A stretch of DNA of 64,000 nt from Chloroflexus aggregans DSM 9485. Its GTDB lineage: Bacteria; Chloroflexota; Chloroflexia; Chloroflexales; Chloroflexaceae. The DNA lies in contig NC_011831.1 of assembly GCF_000021945.1 (NCBI RefSeq), positions 3,237,353 through 3,301,352 of the forward strand. Reading direction: 5' to 3'. Shown here in pieces: positions 26,154 to 35,627 of this stretch (position 1 is the first letter of the stretch; every line of letters begins with the position of its first letter). The notes beneath the pieces were generated by a model. It was not told the DNA's origin, made no database searches, and was given only the letters and a program-made list of their open reading frames with translations. A program made the position numbers and the translations under genes.

Positions 26154-28604
26154 CTACGGCGTCGATGCCTCGCGGAAACTACGTGGTGGTGAGGGTAGTT
26201 CTGCCCGCACAATACTGTTGCCACTGGCGAAATAGAGCAGCGGACGGCTACCGCTTGTATCAATGCTCAGCGCACTCAGTTGACTGAGATCGACCCTTGT
26301 GCCATCGCGCACGCGGATCTGCTGGATCAAGGCACCGGTACGCTTATCTAACTGCAAAATCCGTTCATTAGCCGGTTCGAGCATGAAGATGAAGCCGGCA
26401 TCGGGTGAACCGGTGATGATAAACCGCGTGACTTCGGCAATTGGTGGTGAGAGGTTATCCGGCTTGATTTGACCGACCAATTGACCAAAACTAAAAACAA
26501 GGACCGCACCGTCGGGTTGGAGCAAGTAAATACTGCCGTCTACTGCCATATCAATGGCCGACAACACCGCTGCATCGCGGGTTACACCGGGGTTAAGCCA
26601 AAATTCCGGTGTGTCACCGTAGCGGCCCGAAGCAAATTTCAGGACCTCACCGGGCTGCGCACCCCATACGTAAAGGTTACCGGCGTACTCCTCCACATCA
26701 AGACGTTCTGGAGTTATCCAGATCTCCGAACTACCCAATTTTGAATAGTTCCACGTATTGTTTTGGCGAAAATAGTAACCAAAACCGTTGGGTGCCTGAT
26801 CGATGGCAACTACCTGATCGATTCGCCAGAGGGCAGCCCGGAGTGGACCGACAATAGCCGAACCTATGATTTGGCCCGGTTCGAGATACACTTCTGGTGT
26901 GCCGCCATCGCGTGGGATGCGATAGAGCCGGCTTGCTTCACGATTGCCGTCGAGCGCATAGATGTAACGGAGCGTTTCAAGCTGATCGGGGTCGGTCACA
27001 CCACTCATTGCCGGTGGGACAATGATAGTTGTGAAGATACCATTGGGTAACGGATGGCTCGCCAATACGGTTGGCTCGATAAACGAGATATGGTCAATCG
27101 CTGCAAGCAACCGCTCATACTCCCGTTCGAGTTCATTGTAGCGCAGCCATAACCCTGGGTTGGTGGTCGTTATTTCAGGGCTAGCCCGGACTATCTCGAT
27201 GGCTTGTTGGGCACGTTGTAAGGCTTCGCGCGCAGCCGTTTCATCGGGAGCAGTACGTACTGCGGCAACACGCTCTTCGGCAGCCGTCAGATACTCAAGA
27301 GCGAGTTGGAGTTCATTGCTGCGCGTAAGATTCATGCCGTAGAGGATAACACCACTCACCACCAGCACGGTGGTAAGTACCAGTGGCCATGGGAAGGGGG
27401 GCGTGGTGCGGCGGTAGGTCAGCCCGCGTCCTCGTGGTACATAACTACTGACTGTTAGTGCTTTACGGCGTAAGTTTCGTTCGCGTTGCCACTCACGGAC
27501 CCAATCACTCAGCATCTGCCATGGCCAGGCCAATCGTTCGTACCAACGTTGTTCGTAGCGCGGACGTAACCGATAGCGTACCCCATACGGAGGCGCCGCA
27601 GGGATCGGATCGCCAAGATCGATAGGCGGTGATGGCGATGGTTCTTCACCGAGCGTGCTTGAAGGTGGCAAGAGGGTTGGTTGATGAACGACCCGCTCGG
27701 CAAGTGGCTCGCCAAGATCGATCGGTGCCGGTCGTGGTATTGGATTCGGGGAAAGCGCCGGTTGCGGCGGGGGGGTGAAAATCCGTTCGGGGTCCGGTTC
27801 GGTTGGGCGGGGTGGTGGTGGTGGCTCACGGTGGAACCAGGGCAACAAACGGTGTGTCGGTGTAGGTGAAGGCACGGCAATCGGTTTAGGAGAAGGTGTA
27901 TGCACCGTCAAAGCCAGTAACTCAATTGCCGGTACGTCGGTGGCGCGTTCCTGAGCGGCAGCCAATATCGTGCTGACATCGGCCTGAGCGAGCAATGCGG
28001 TCATTGTTGGCGGATCGAACCGCGTCACCAACGTACTACTGCTTAGGAGGAGCGCATCTCCCGGTTGCAAGACGGCGCGGAAAAACTCCGGCTCGACAAA
28101 GAGGCTTGCTCCCAAAGAACCGGTAAGGGCAACTTGGGCCACATTCACTTGTGCAGGATCCCAGCTTGGATGGGTTGGGATAGCGCGTAATTTGCCGCCA
28201 CAGCGTAAAAAGAGCTGCGTCGGTTGAATTTGGGCGATGAAGAGATCGTTACCGAGCAAGACAAGGGCCGTAACACCGACAGTGACACGTTGGGCCGGCG
28301 CACACCGCATATTGTCTTGGTACAAGGCTTTGTTGGCGGCAATGATCGCCAGGCGCAGGGCTGAAGCAGCACTCGTTGCTTCACCCTCATAAAACGTCTG
28401 TCGGATCGCTTTAGTAACAATCTGGCAAGCGTGTTCGTTGCGTTCAAGCGGACCGACCGGTTCACACAACACGAACAATTGCCCGCGGTTAATCGCCTCA
28501 GGTTGGTGAGGGTCGGGCGTGACGATGAGCGTCCGCGTGCTGTTTGTATAGGTTGTCCCGGCTACTGTGACCTGCGAGCCGGTGCGAATCTCTAACGGTT
28601 GCAT
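26154..28604 (-). CDS. Large membrane protein: degenerate PP2C domain plus beta-propeller
   Basis: The 816-aa protein has four parts. Residues 1-240 follow the PP2C fold (VGVTALVLLGNDLFIAQIQPTQLFL, PGDALLLSSSTLVTRF), but the metal-binding DGxGG is replaced (LCEPVGPLERNEHA) and later catalytic Asp are missing, so it should not be an active phosphatase. Residues 240-350 are Pro-rich. A basic segment (365-400) precedes one transmembrane helix at about 405-425. An outer part has a short coiled coil (440-510) and repeated beta blades with YIYALDGN and SIYLLQPDGAVLVFS, a propeller. The start at 28604 is supported by the adjacent promoter. Confidence 0.7.
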   Translation of the reverse strand: MQPLEIRTGSQVTVAGTTYTNSTRTLIVTPDPHQPEAINRGQLFVLCEPVGPLERNEHACQIVTKAIRQTFYEGEATSAASALRLAIIAANKALYQDNMRCAPAQRVTVGVTALVLLGNDLFIAQIQPTQLFLRCGGKLRAIPTHPSWDPAQVNVAQVALTGSLGASLFVEPEFFRAVLQPGDALLLSSSTLVTRFDPPTMTALLAQADVSTILAAAQERATDVPAIELLALTVHTPSPKPIAVPSPTPTHRLLPWFHREPPPPPRPTEPDPERIFTPPPQPALSPNPIPRPAPIDLGEPLAERVVHQPTLLPPSSTLGEEPSPSPPIDLGDPIPAAPPYGVRYRLRPRYEQRWYERLAWPWQMLSDWVREWQRERNLRRKALTVSSYVPRGRGLTYRRTTPPFPWPLVLTTVLVVSGVILYGMNLTRSNELQLALEYLTAAEERVAAVRTAPDETAAREALQRAQQAIEIVRASPEITTTNPGLWLRYNELEREYERLLAAIDHISFIEPTVLASHPLPNGIFTTIIVPPAMSGVTDPDQLETLRYIYALDGNREASRLYRIPRDGGTPEVYLEPGQIIGSAIVGPLRAALWRIDQVVAIDQAPNGFGYYFRQNNTWNYSKLGSSEIWITPERLDVEEYAGNLYVWGAQPGEVLKFASGRYGDTPEFWLNPGVTRDAAVLSAIDMAVDGSIYLLQPDGAVLVFSFGQLVGQIKPDNLSPPIAEVTRFIITGSPDAGFIFMLEPANERILQLDKRTGALIQQIRVRDGTRVDLSQLSALSIDTSGSRPLLYFASGNSIVRAELPSPPRSFREASTP

Positions 28605-28613
28605 ACCATAGGG

Positions 28614-28622
28614 ATTATACCA
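28614..28622 (-). promoter_or_regulatory. Extended -10 promoter, probable leaderless transcript
   Basis: On the minus strand TGGTATAAT ends 9 bases before the ATG at 28604. Transcription would begin within about 4 bases of the start codon, and no ribosome-binding site is present. Confidence 0.5.
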
Positions 28623-28642
28623 GAAGCGCAATGGATGCTTGT

Positions 28643-30604
28643 TCAGCGTCGGACTGTCATCTGTCGCTTCAAAGCGTAATCAATCCCCTCTTGCAACGTT
28701 GCTTTCGTAACCAGATCACGCAGTTCGGCCCCAATATGGACTAAGGTTTGCGCTATTTCAGGACTAATACCGGTCAATAGCACTTGTGCCCCCAACATTC
28801 GCGCCGCTTGGGCAGCGCGCATCAATGCTCCGGCAACTTGAGTGTCAACCACCTTCACACCGGTGATGTCAATGATTGCTACCTGTGCATGGTGTTCGGC
28901 AACTCCGTACAGCAATGTCTCCATAATCTGCTGTGCCCGCGCTGTGTCAATCGCGCCGATTAATGGCATCACTACCACACCGTTGGCAATCGGCATCAGC
29001 GGCGTACTCAATTCGCGCAGTGTCGCTTGTTGGGCGGCGATGATCTGCTCTTGCATCGCAGCGCGCTCACGTTCCATCCGGCGCTGTTCAGTAACGTTAC
29101 GGGCAAGGATCAGTACATCTTGATTACTCGACACCATCCGCGCTTCATATTCTTCAATCCGCCCATCAAAATCGAGCTGATATTCGTACTGTTGCATCTC
29201 GCCGGTTTCGCGTAACCGCGCCATGTGAACCAACACCTGATTGGCGAGATATGGTGGTAAGACTTCCGTCACGTGTCGGCCCAAAAAAGCTTCGGGTGGG
29301 AGGAGCAACCTACCGCTACGATCGGCTTTGTAATCAAGGAAGACCCCATCAGCACTGAGTAAAAACATCAGATCGGGCATTGCTTCGAGCAAGGCACGGT
29401 TGCGTCGCTCACTGCGGCGCAATTCCTCTTCGGCTTCGATCTGCTCGGTAATGTCGCGATTGATAGAAGCATAGCCCGATAGATGACCGTGGCGATCGTA
29501 TAATGCTAACGCCGATGCTTGCACCGTCACCAACCTACCATCACGATGCACATAGCGCACGATCTCGCGCGGCGTCAGCCCCTGCATAACTTGCTCGGCA
29601 ATCTGCTGGAGGATGGGAAGATCGGGTGGATAAAAGATGTCTTTGACGTTTACCCCCACTAAGGTCTCGTAACCGAGCATTCCCGCCAGTGCCGGGTTGG
29701 TATACTGCAATGTTAATGTGAGGTCGGCAATGGCAATTCCATCCGGTGCATTTTCCACCAGAAGCTTAAAGGTACGGAGTTCATCCTCTTGTTGGCGGAG
29801 AAGGGTGACATCCTCGTAATTACCCAACACACCGATGATTTCACCGTTGCGTTGCAAGGGGATTTTGCTCGTTCGGATCAAGATAGTTGTCCCATCCTGG
29901 CGGATGAGTGGCTCTTCGATGTTATATTTCGGCCCATGCTGTATCACTGCTAGATCATCGGCCCGGTATGCTTCAGCATATTCACGCCATGGCAGCTCGA
30001 AGTCAGTCCGCCCAACAATCTCATCAACCGACTGTAAGCCGGCATCGGCGAGAAAGCGACGGTTGCATCCCAAGAAACGCCCTTCCCGATCCTTCCAGAA
30101 AACAGCTTGCGGCAAGTTATCGATGACCAATTGCAGCATCGCACGGCTGGCACTCAGTTCATTGCGCAAACGCTGAATATGCGAAATCTCCGAGGCGATT
30201 GACGTAGCGCTGGCAAACTGCCCTTGCTCATCGTAATGGATGGTGATCGTCCAGAGCATTGGTGTGATCTGTCCAGACCGATGCACAATCCTGTTTTCGA
30301 TGGTGAGCATTCGTTCGCCCCGTTGTAAGTGATCGATCAACGCCTGACGTGCCGGTTCTCGATCATCAGGGTGGAGAAAGTCGAGCGACGAGCGACCTAA
30401 ACACGCTGCCGGTGGTTCACCAAAATAGCGCTCTGCGGCTGAGTTGACGTAGGTAAAACAACCTTGTGGATCGACTTCGGTAATGAGTTGGTCGGTATCT
30501 TCCACAATACTCTTGAAACGGCGCAATTCGGCTTGCAGGTTGCTTATCTGAGTACGGAGTTGTGCGCACTCAGCTTGTAGCATTGATAGATCGGGCGTAG
30601 TCAT
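28643..30604 (-). CDS. Four-PAS sensor with C-terminal STAS domain, second copy
   Basis: The 653-aa protein has exactly the same length and domain order as the one at 8729-10690. Similar stretches include FWKDREGRFLGCNRRFL, GRTDFELPWR, LLVENAPDGIAIADL, ALLEAMPDLMFLLSADGVFLDYKAD and the STAS segment LIGAIDTARAQQIMETLL, IIDITGVKVVDTQVAGALM, GISPEIAQTLVHI. An added N-terminal coiled coil (QAECAQLRTQISNLQAELRRF) is present. ATAGGAG fixes the ATG at 30604. The frame opens earlier at 30736. No catalytic output domain is present. It is clearly a duplicate of the first. Confidence 0.88.
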   Translation of the reverse strand: MTTPDLSMLQAECAQLRTQISNLQAELRRFKSIVEDTDQLITEVDPQGCFTYVNSAAERYFGEPPAACLGRSSLDFLHPDDREPARQALIDHLQRGERMLTIENRIVHRSGQITPMLWTITIHYDEQGQFASATSIASEISHIQRLRNELSASRAMLQLVIDNLPQAVFWKDREGRFLGCNRRFLADAGLQSVDEIVGRTDFELPWREYAEAYRADDLAVIQHGPKYNIEEPLIRQDGTTILIRTSKIPLQRNGEIIGVLGNYEDVTLLRQQEDELRTFKLLVENAPDGIAIADLTLTLQYTNPALAGMLGYETLVGVNVKDIFYPPDLPILQQIAEQVMQGLTPREIVRYVHRDGRLVTVQASALALYDRHGHLSGYASINRDITEQIEAEEELRRSERRNRALLEAMPDLMFLLSADGVFLDYKADRSGRLLLPPEAFLGRHVTEVLPPYLANQVLVHMARLRETGEMQQYEYQLDFDGRIEEYEARMVSSNQDVLILARNVTEQRRMERERAAMQEQIIAAQQATLRELSTPLMPIANGVVVMPLIGAIDTARAQQIMETLLYGVAEHHAQVAIIDITGVKVVDTQVAGALMRAAQAARMLGAQVLLTGISPEIAQTLVHIGAELRDLVTKATLQEGIDYALKRQMTVRR

Positions 30605-30949
30605 ACTATCGGCTCCTATGAAAAGGTGAGGATACGATTGGTTTGTTGATGAGGATGATGGTACTACGGAAATGCGACGGGGCGAAACTGCGTAGGCGTG
30701 GCAGTATTTAGGTAAGCGTAGCATAGATAACACCACAATTCAAGGAAAAAAGATCGTTACAAACGTAAAAATATCTGATCACGTTCAGAGCGATAGTGCA
30801 TAGGTTTTGGTACGGGCGGGTTACGTTCCTCAGGTTCGGATATGCGTTGGGATAGGGGTAAATACCAAGGCAGCGCAGGCTGCCGAGCATTGTCGATAAT
30901 CTGCCGCCGGGGATGGCTGCCCAAGGTGCGACGGATGACACAACCCGGT

Positions 30950-33215
30950 GGCCCCTCTGGTCATTGCGAGCGCAGCGCGCAATCTGACAAGTCGGCGTGT
31001 TCGCTTGCGATGATGCAGATGTCTCGCTTCGCTCGACATGACACGGAAGGGAAGATGTCTCGCTTCGCTCGACATGACACGGAGGGGAAGATGTCTCGCT
31101 TCGCTCGACATGACACGGAAGGGAGGAGGGCGTGCTCCGCTTGCCGTGCCACCGCCGGCGGCCCCTCTGGTCATTGCGAGCGCAGCGCGCAATCTGACAA
31201 GTCGGCGTGTTCGCTTGCGATGATGCAGATGTCTCGCTTCGCTCGACATGACACGGAAGGGAGGATGTCTCGCTTCGCTCGACATGACACGGAAAGGAGG
31301 ATGTCTCGCTTCGCTCGACATGACAATTGGCGTGCTCCGCTTGCAATGACCGGGAAGGGAGGATGGCGCGCAGCGCTTGCCCTGCTACCGTCCGGCGGCC
31401 CCTCTGGTCATTGCGAGCGCAGCGCGCAATCTGACAAGTCGGCGTGTTCGCTTGCGATGATGCAGATGTCTCGCTTCGCTCGACATGACACGGAAGGGAG
31501 GATGTCTCGCTTCGCTCGACATGACACGGAAGGGAGGAGGGCGTGCTCCGCTTGCCGTGCCACCGCCGGCGGCCCCTCTGGTCATTGCGAGCGCAGCGCG
31601 CAATCTGACAAGTCGGCGTGTTCGCTTGCGATGATGCAGATGTCTCGCTTCGCTCGACATGACACGGAAGGGAAGATGTCTCGCTTCGCTCGACATGACA
31701 CGGAAGGGAGGATGTCTCGCTTCGCTCGACATGACACGGAAGGGAAGATGTCTCGCTTCGCTCGACATGGCACGGAAGGGAAGATGTCTCGCTTCGCTCG
31801 ACATGACACGGAAGGGAAGATGTCTCGCTTCGCTCGACATGACACGGAAGGGAAGATGTCTCGCTTCGCTCGACATGGCACGGAAGGGAGGAGGGCGTGC
31901 TCCGCTTGCTATGATGCAGATGTCTCGCTTCGCTCGACATGACACGGAAGGGAAGATGTCTCGCTTCGCTCGACATGGCACGGAAGGGAAGATGTCTCGC
32001 TTCGCTCGACATGACACGGAAGGGAAGATGTCTCGCTTCGCTCGACATGACACGGAAGGGAAGATGTCTCGCTTCGCTCGACATGGCACGGAAGGGAGGA
32101 GGGCGTGCTCCGCTTGCTATGATGCAGATGTCTCGCTTCGCTCGACATGACACGGAAGGGAAGATGTCTCGCTTCGCTCGACATGACACGGAAGGGAGGA
32201 GAGCGTGCTCCGCTTGCTATGATGCAGATGTCTCGCTTCGCTCGACATGACACGGAAGGGAAGATGTCTCGCTTCGCTCGACATGACACGGAAGGGAGGA
32301 TGTCTCGCTTCGCTCGACATGACAATTGGCGTGCTCCGCTTGCGATGACCGGGAAGGGAGGATGGCGCGCAGCGCTTGCCCTGCTACCGTCCGGCGGCCC
32401 CTCTGGTCATTGCGAGCGCAGCGCGCAATCTGACAAGTCGGCGTGTTCGCTTGCTATGATGCAGATGTCTCGCTTCGCTCGACATGACACGGAAGGGAGG
32501 ATGTCTCGCTTCGCTCGACATGACACGGAAGGGAGGAGGGCGTGCTCCGCTTGCCGTGCCACCGCCGGCGGCCCCTCTAGTCATTGCGAGTGCAGCGAGC
32601 AATCTGACAAGTCGGCGTGTTCGCTTGCTATGATGCAGATGTCTCGCTTCGCTCGACATGACACGGAAGGGAGGATGTCTCGCTTCGCTCGACATGACAC
32701 GGAAGGGAGGAGGGCGTGCTCCGCTTGCCGTGCCACCGCCGGCGGCCCCTCTGGTCATTGCGAGCGCAGCGCGCAATCTGACAAGTCGGCGTGTTCGCTT
32801 GCGATGATGCAGATGTCTCGCTTCGCTCGACATGACACGGAAGGGAAGATGTCTCGCTTCGCTCGACATGACACGGAAGGGAAGATGTCTCGCTTCGCTC
32901 GACATGACACGGAAGGGAGGAGGGCGTGCTCCGCTTGCCGTGCCACCGCCGGCGGCCCCTCTGGTCATTGCGAGTGCAGCGCGCAATCTGACAAGTCGGC
33001 GTGTTCGCTTGCGATGATGCAGATGTCTCGCTTCGCTCGACATGACACGGAAGGGAAGATGTCTCGCTTCGCTCGACATGACACGGAAGGGAGGATGTCT
33101 CGCTTCGCTCGACATGACACGGAAGGGAGGAGGGCGTGCTCCGCTTGCCGTGCCACCGCCGACGGCCCCCCTCTAGTCATTGCGAGCGCAGCGAGCAATC
33201 CGGCGGTAAGCCAGC
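30950..33215. repeat. 2.3-kb array of 36-bp hairpin repeats in 174-bp higher-order units
   Basis: About 35 copies of a 36-bp unit (core TGTCTCGCTTCGCTCGACA) occur. Nine copies of a second hairpin type (core TTGCGAGCGCAGCGCGCAA) start at 30961, 31171, 31408, 31582, 32407, 32581, 32755, 32964 and 33177. Distances between the second type are 174 bp or 174 plus about 36n, so the array grew by adding 36-bp units. Sequence between units is nearly identical (GACACGGAAGGGAAGA). All six frames stay open because 36 is divisible by 3, giving false ORFs up to 493 codons. There are no unique spacers, so this is not CRISPR. Confidence 0.95.
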
Positions 33216-33400
33216 GTGCGATGCTTGCTATGACAAGTATAGAAGGTGTGGCAAACCAAAGGGATTGGTTGTGAGGCTTTTCATTGTTAACTTAGGTGTC
33301 CTAACTCTATGTCCGAACCTCAGACGTTCGACTTGACAGACTGATGCAACCTTGTATCATTTGGAAGTGACGGCATAGTTGAATAAATATCATCCCTACA

Positions 33401-34078
33401 ATGATGCAACCATTCCTATCGGTACCGTTGTTTGCAGGTTTAGATGAATCGACTGTTGCTGTCATTCTTGCTGCCGGACGCCCGCTGCGAGTGCGGCGTG
33501 GTAGAAGCCTGTTTACCGAACAAACGCCGGCGACGTGGGTCTATTTGGTGAAAGATGGCTGGTTTCGGCTGTATAAATTGGCTGCAAACGGACGGCAAAG
33601 TGTAGTTAGATTAGCGATTCCACCGGAAATAATCGGTATTAGTGCATTATTTCCTGATGCGATCTATACTTTGTCGGCACAGGCCATCACTTCTAGCCTT
33701 GTGTTGCGCTGGAGTGCAACAGTGATGCAAACATTCGCTCAGACCTATCCGCAGTTACGGCAAAATAGTTTGCAGATCTTAACCAAATTGCGAGAAGATC
33801 TTCAACAACAAGTTCTCGAACTGGCTACCGAGCCGGTTGAACAACGATTGGCCCACACGCTGCGTAGACTAGCCGACCAATACCATTGTGTACCACAAGC
33901 AGATGGATGGATTACCATTCCGATCATGCAACGTGATCTAGCCGACTTGATCGGTGCCAGTCACTATACGGTCAATCGTTTGCTCCATCAGTGGCAACAA
34001 CAGGGCCTTGTCGTCTTCCCATCGGCCCACCTACTCATGGTTGATTTGGTGGCGATCACCGCTCGGTTCGATGCATAA
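33401..34078 (+). CDS. Crp/Fnr-family transcription regulator
   Basis: The 225-aa protein has an N-terminal cyclic-nucleotide-binding-like barrel (residues ~10-125, VYLVKDGWFRLYKLAANGRQSVVRL), a dimer helix (LREDLQQQVLELATEPVEQRL) and a C-terminal winged HTH (MQRDLADLIGASHYTVNRLLHQWQQQGLV). It lacks the Cys cluster of Fnr, and the cAMP-contact motif of true CRP is not clear, so the ligand (haem, NO, redox or nucleotide) is unknown. The start is 33401 or 33404, without a strong ribosome-binding site. It lies directly upstream of, and in line with, the bd-like operon at 34202 and is the obvious candidate to control it. Confidence 0.88.
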   Translation: MMQPFLSVPLFAGLDESTVAVILAAGRPLRVRRGRSLFTEQTPATWVYLVKDGWFRLYKLAANGRQSVVRLAIPPEIIGISALFPDAIYTLSAQAITSSLVLRWSATVMQTFAQTYPQLRQNSLQILTKLREDLQQQVLELATEPVEQRLAHTLRRLADQYHCVPQADGWITIPIMQRDLADLIGASHYTVNRLLHQWQQQGLVVFPSAHLLMVDLVAITARFDA

Positions 34079-34201
34079 CGTTCCTCACCACGCATTGCAG
34101 CAGCTCCTGTGAGAAAAGTTGCGCTAGCGCAACGTATGTGTCACCCTCCTGCGCTATACCCGATCTGGGTTATTCGTGATGTTTGTCACGAAGGAGGGTG
34201 T

Positions 34202-35614
34202 ATGTATCCGATTTGGGAAGGTCTCTTCATCCACTCGGCGATGTACGTGGCGATTGTTTCAGCCTTCCACGTACTAGCTTCCCACCTGACGGTCGCAGCG
34301 GCATGGTTTAATCTTTACCTTGAACGACGGGCGGTATACGAACAGCGACCGGAATTATACGTGTACCTGAAGCGAAGTGCGCTAGGTCTGCTCGTGTTTG
34401 CCTATGTGTTTGGAGCGATGGCCGGAGTGGGCATTTGGCAAACTACGACGGCGGCTAACCCACGCGGTATCTCAACCTTGATCCACAATTTTGTCTTCTA
34501 CTGGGGGGCAGAATGGTACATGTTCCTGATCGATGTTGTGGGTATTATCGCCTACTACTATTCGTTTGATCGGGTTAGTCCACGTATCCATCTGCGGCTG
34601 GCGTGGATCTTAGCACTTGGCGGAACCGGTACCCTCACAATTATCGTTGGTATTCTCTCATTTAAATTAACACCGGGTCTATGGCTAGAAACCGGCAACA
34701 GTCTCAACGGCTTCTTCAATCCTACATTCTGGCCTCAGATTTTACTCCGCTTCTCATTGATGTTTACCATCACTGCTGCCTGGGCATTGCTCATTTCGAC
34801 CGGCTTGCCGAAAGGATACTTTGCCCGTGAATACATTATCCGCCGGGCAGCAGCGATGGGTTTAGGCGGTTTGGGTGTCGCGTTAGGCATCTGGTTCTTC
34901 TGGTTTGAGCCGGTCTTGCCAGAACATGCGAAGATCATTCTACGTTCGCCAGCAATTCCCGCGATTACCTACACAGTAATTATCGGTGGATTGATGGCTA
35001 CGTTTGCCGGACTCCTCTTTGCGTTGTGGTTGCCACGCCGTCAACATCAATTGATTGCCCTTGGTGCGATGCTGGTACTCTTTGGTGCTATCTTCGGCGC
35101 CGAACGTACCCGGGAAGTGATGCGCAAGCCTGATATTATCGCCGGTTATATGTCGTCAAACCAACTGGTCTTCGCCGATCTCCCGGCCCGTGGTATTCAA
35201 CGCGAAGAACAAGGGCTGAACGAACGCGGTATGCTGGGTTCATTACCGTTTTTGCCGAAACCCGACGCGGTTGCGCTCCTACCGATCACAACCGGTTTAC
35301 CTTCACGTGAAGTTGCCATCGGGCGAACACTGGTTATCCAACAATGTGCCTCGTGCCATAACGTGAGCGATCAAACGGCGATCACTATCTTTCATCAGCG
35401 GCTGGCACTGCGTTCACTGGCAGATTTGCTCGCACGCCGTAACCTAACGACCGCGGCCAAGATCGAGAACTACCTGAAAGCAATTGGTGGTTTTCCGTAT
35501 ATGCATCCCGTCGTTGGTACCGATGAGGAACGTGCCTATATAGCACTCTATCTCGAGTATTTTTATCAGCAACAGCAACGTAATCCACAAACTGCCGCTC
35601 ATAGTGCCAAATAA
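34202..35614 (+). CDS. Divergent cytochrome bd-like subunit with C-terminal cytochrome c
   Basis: The 470-aa protein has about nine transmembrane helices (residues 5-310) and a C-terminal haem c domain (CASCH at 382-386, likely axial Met434 in FPYMHP). The membrane part resembles CydA: His residues 11, 23 and 28 in helix 1, WGAEWYMFLIDVVGI around residues 101-115 (compare the acidic helix of CydA), then FDRVSPRIHLRLAWILALGG and FFNPTFWPQILLRF. The long quinol loop (GRQPW region) is not found. It likely takes electrons from or gives electrons to a haem, not quinol. AAGGAGG precedes the ATG. The second subunit follows after 13 bp. Confidence 0.7.
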   Translation: MYPIWEGLFIHSAMYVAIVSAFHVLASHLTVAAAWFNLYLERRAVYEQRPELYVYLKRSALGLLVFAYVFGAMAGVGIWQTTTAANPRGISTLIHNFVFYWGAEWYMFLIDVVGIIAYYYSFDRVSPRIHLRLAWILALGGTGTLTIIVGILSFKLTPGLWLETGNSLNGFFNPTFWPQILLRFSLMFTITAAWALLISTGLPKGYFAREYIIRRAAAMGLGGLGVALGIWFFWFEPVLPEHAKIILRSPAIPAITYTVIIGGLMATFAGLLFALWLPRRQHQLIALGAMLVLFGAIFGAERTREVMRKPDIIAGYMSSNQLVFADLPARGIQREEQGLNERGMLGSLPFLPKPDAVALLPITTGLPSREVAIGRTLVIQQCASCHNVSDQTAITIFHQRLALRSLADLLARRNLTTAAKIENYLKAIGGFPYMHPVVGTDEERAYIALYLEYFYQQQQRNPQTAAHSAK

Positions 35615-35627
35615 TGAGGAGGTCAAC

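Noticed and set aside
30950-33215. CRISPR array
   Set aside because: Spacing sequences are themselves repeated and not unique, and no cas gene is near.
30708-33274. Long open frames on both strands over the hairpin array (up to 493, 375 and 366 codons)
   Set aside because: They consist only of translated 36-bp repeats. The unit length is a multiple of three and lacks stops in all frames, so openness is not evidence of coding.
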